Shown here: in pieces, positions 62,910-64,000 of the stretch
Position numbering within the stretch: position 1 is the stretch's first letter
How the letters are laid out: every line of letters starts with the position of its first letter
Source of the DNA: Erysipelotrichaceae bacterium
GTDB lineage: Bacteria; Bacillota_I; Bacilli_A; Erysipelotrichales; Erysipelotrichaceae
DNA length: 64,000 nt
Direction: 5' to 3'
NCBI GenBank assembly: GCA_030526485.1
Contig: JAUNCS010000003.1
Location: 1-64,000 of the forward strand
Translations under genes and position numbers: made by a program
Notes under the pieces: model-generated
What the model saw: only the letters and a program-made list of their open reading frames with translations
What the model was told of the DNA's origin: nothing
Databases searched by the model: none

Positions 62910-63603
62910 AAAAGTAAAAAACTGGACCAAACTTCACCAAAAGAAATATCGTGAAAACGAATATCTTTTATTAAATGAAGATATTGTCAAAATAGCTAAG
63001 GAAAAGGGCTATTTAAAGACTTTAATCTATGTGGGAGAAGCTCCTTTTGAATTTAATGAAAGCTATGAAGTAAGTGCTGAAGTTTTAAATAAGATAGCTA
63101 AAAAAGATGGTTTAAACTTTATTGGTATAGGAAAAAGAGTTGAGGAAAAGGCTTCTTATAATGATCGAATCATTATCCTGGAAGATTTAAGTGATCCGTT
63201 AAATATTGGTCGTATCATGGAATCAGCCTACCTCTTTGGCTTTGATACCGTACTTTTATCAAATAATGCGGCTGACATCTATCATCCTAAATGTATTGAA
63301 GCGTCTAAGGGTGCTATCTATTGTTTGAATATTGTAAGAAAAGACTTAAGTGTTGAGATACCTAAACTGAAAGATCTGGGCTTTAGAGTCTACGCAACAG
63401 GTCTAAGAGACAATACTTTATCTTTAACTGATGTAAAGCCTCATGACAAGATGGCAGTCATCCTGGGTAATGAGGGTAGTGGCGTCAAGGAAGAGACCTT
63501 TGATATCTCTGATGACATAATAAAAATCGATATGCATAATATCGATTCTCTAAATGTGGCAATGGCTGGTGCCATTATCATGTATGAATTTTCTAATATC
63601 TAG
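62887..63603 (+). CDS. Second TrmH-family RNA methyltransferase
   Basis: 238 residues from ATG 62887 (an upstream ATG at 62833 lies inside the previous gene). N-terminal domain LHQKKYRENEYLLLNEDIVKIAKEKG, then SPOUT motifs LEDLSDPLNIGRIMESAYLFGFDTVLLS, VILGNEGSGVKEETFDI and IKIDMHNIDSLNVAMAGAIIMYEF. It is related to but diverged from the gene before it. Its 3' end overlaps the converging acylphosphatase gene. Confidence 0.87.
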   Translation: MIESLENKKVKNWTKLHQKKYRENEYLLLNEDIVKIAKEKGYLKTLIYVGEAPFEFNESYEVSAEVLNKIAKKDGLNFIGIGKRVEEKASYNDRIIILEDLSDPLNIGRIMESAYLFGFDTVLLSNNAADIYHPKCIEASKGAIYCLNIVRKDLSVEIPKLKDLGFRVYATGLRDNTLSLTDVKPHDKMAVILGNEGSGVKEETFDISDDIIKIDMHNIDSLNVAMAGAIIMYEFSNI

Positions 63604-63868
63604 CTTTAAAGGAAGTTTCTGTCGGATCGATAGAAACTTTTTTTAAATGATAATCTTCAACCCTTAATAAACCTCTTTTACAGTTATACATATCAAAGAC
63701 GAAGGCCTTGATTTCTTCTTCATCACCCTGAACCTCTACTTCAACATCGCCTGTATAAAGATTCTTGGCATAGCCGGTTAAACCTCTTTTGGTGGCAAAC
63801 TGCTGGGCAAACATTCTAAAGCCTACACCTTGCACCGTTCCTTTAAAAATAATGCGATATCTTTCCAT
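63593..63868 (-). CDS. Acylphosphatase
   Basis: 91 residues from ATG 63868 (a TTG at 63877 abuts the ribosome-binding site AAGGAGG and is less likely). Active-site motif FKGTVQGVGFRMFAQQFA (phosphate-binding loop with catalytic Arg) and GYAKNLYTGDVEVEVQG (catalytic Asn). It hydrolyses acyl phosphates. Its first base overlaps the stop of the truncated gene upstream, so they form one operon. Its 3' end overlaps the methyltransferase gene and contains that gene's terminator. Confidence 0.93.
   Translation of the reverse strand: MERYRIIFKGTVQGVGFRMFAQQFATKRGLTGYAKNLYTGDVEVEVQGDEEEIKAFVFDMYNCKRGLLRVEDYHLKKVSIDPTETSFKARY
63613..63643 (+). terminator. Terminator of the U32-TrmH operon, inside the acylphosphatase gene
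   Basis: A 12-bp stem (63613-63624 with 63628-63639, one G-T pair) with a 3-base loop and T-run. It lies within the coding sequence of the converging gene. Confidence 0.8.
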
Positions 63869-64000
63869 TACTCGCAAGCCTCCTTGGCATCTCTGTAGAC
63901 CTGGAATGTTGAGTATTCACTTGGTATATAAGCAGAAATGAGTTCACTGTTTAAGTTTTCACCAATGACAATGATAACGGTTTGTGACTCAGCACATTCC
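63868..64000 (-). CDS. Partial hypothetical protein (C-terminal end)
   Basis: Only the last 43 residues are in the window, ending SEYSTFQVYRDAKEACE-stop. The readable part (QTVIIVIGENLNSELISAYIPS) suggests a strand and a helix but is too short to assign. The stop overlaps the acylphosphatase ATG (taATG). Confidence 0.7.
   Translation of the reverse strand, partial: ECAESQTVIIVIGENLNSELISAYIPSEYSTFQVYRDAKEACE

Overview
The window reads as a chromosomal segment of an AT-rich, low-GC Gram-positive bacterium (Bacillota). The style fits an anaerobic Erysipelotrichia-like host, but that is an inference from gene content: a comFA-comFC-csp-secA-prfB block, an exosortase-G (XrtG) locus, an Rnf-type electron-transfer operon with an exported flavoprotein, potABCD, and paired U32 tRNA-modification genes. 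No rRNA, prophage, IS element or CRISPR array was seen.

Layout. (1) 217-18003: one giant secreted, membrane-anchored protein built of MBG/YDG-type Ig-like modules (about 5,900 residues if intact). It is split by an extra T at 1972-1975 and by an (AT)8 repeat at 6663-6678. (2) 18064-24524: EamA transporter, comFA-comFC, cold-shock gene, secA, and prfB with its programmed +1 frameshift. (3) 24846-34146: an XrtG operon: exosortase, a glycosyltransferase fused to an OpgB-like phosphoglycerol transferase, an unknown membrane protein, a PTPS-like protein, a large PTPS-related membrane protein, and a likely XrtG substrate. (4) 41624-34178 (minus strand, converging on region 3): VTC polymerase domain, DUF4956, CotH kinase, a secreted glycosidase with an in-frame amber stop, a HEAT-repeat protein and a processive GT2. 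Both operons encode a DG-x-x-x-[DE]W carbohydrate-binding-like domain, so they may build or decorate the same surface glycan. (5) 41851-47574: XRE-cupin regulator, potABCD (PotA carries a large duplicated insertion) and an N-carbamoylputrescine amidase-like gene: a polyamine unit. (6) 47596-52942: an RNA-repair island: divergent RHH-WYL-type regulator, DIP1984-family protein, a structured tRNA-like RNA candidate, RtcB ligase, RlaP-like nucleotidyltransferase, then a self-regulated AlbA_2/Schlafen-type regulator with a paired-palindrome operator. (7) 52986-53159: two tRNA-Leu genes. (8) 58068-53214 (minus): a minimal Rnf-like operon: RnfC, RnfD, an exported FMN-binding/fumarate-reductase-like flavoprotein, and a single RnfA/E-like membrane protein. 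(9) 58220-64000: typA, two U32 (TrhP-like) genes, two TrmH-family methyltransferases, acylphosphatase and a truncated gene.

Themes. Five or six transcription units appear to start at or within 1-2 nt of the AUG (a -10 box 6-8 nt before the start codon and no clear Shine-Dalgarno), so leaderless mRNAs seem common here. The most novel-looking pieces are the tRNA-like RNA inside the RtcB operon, the paired XrtG / VTC-CotH surface-glycan loci, the minimal Rnf-flavoprotein operon, and the dinucleotide-repeat break in the giant adhesin. All family assignments come from reading motifs by eye; no database search was run.
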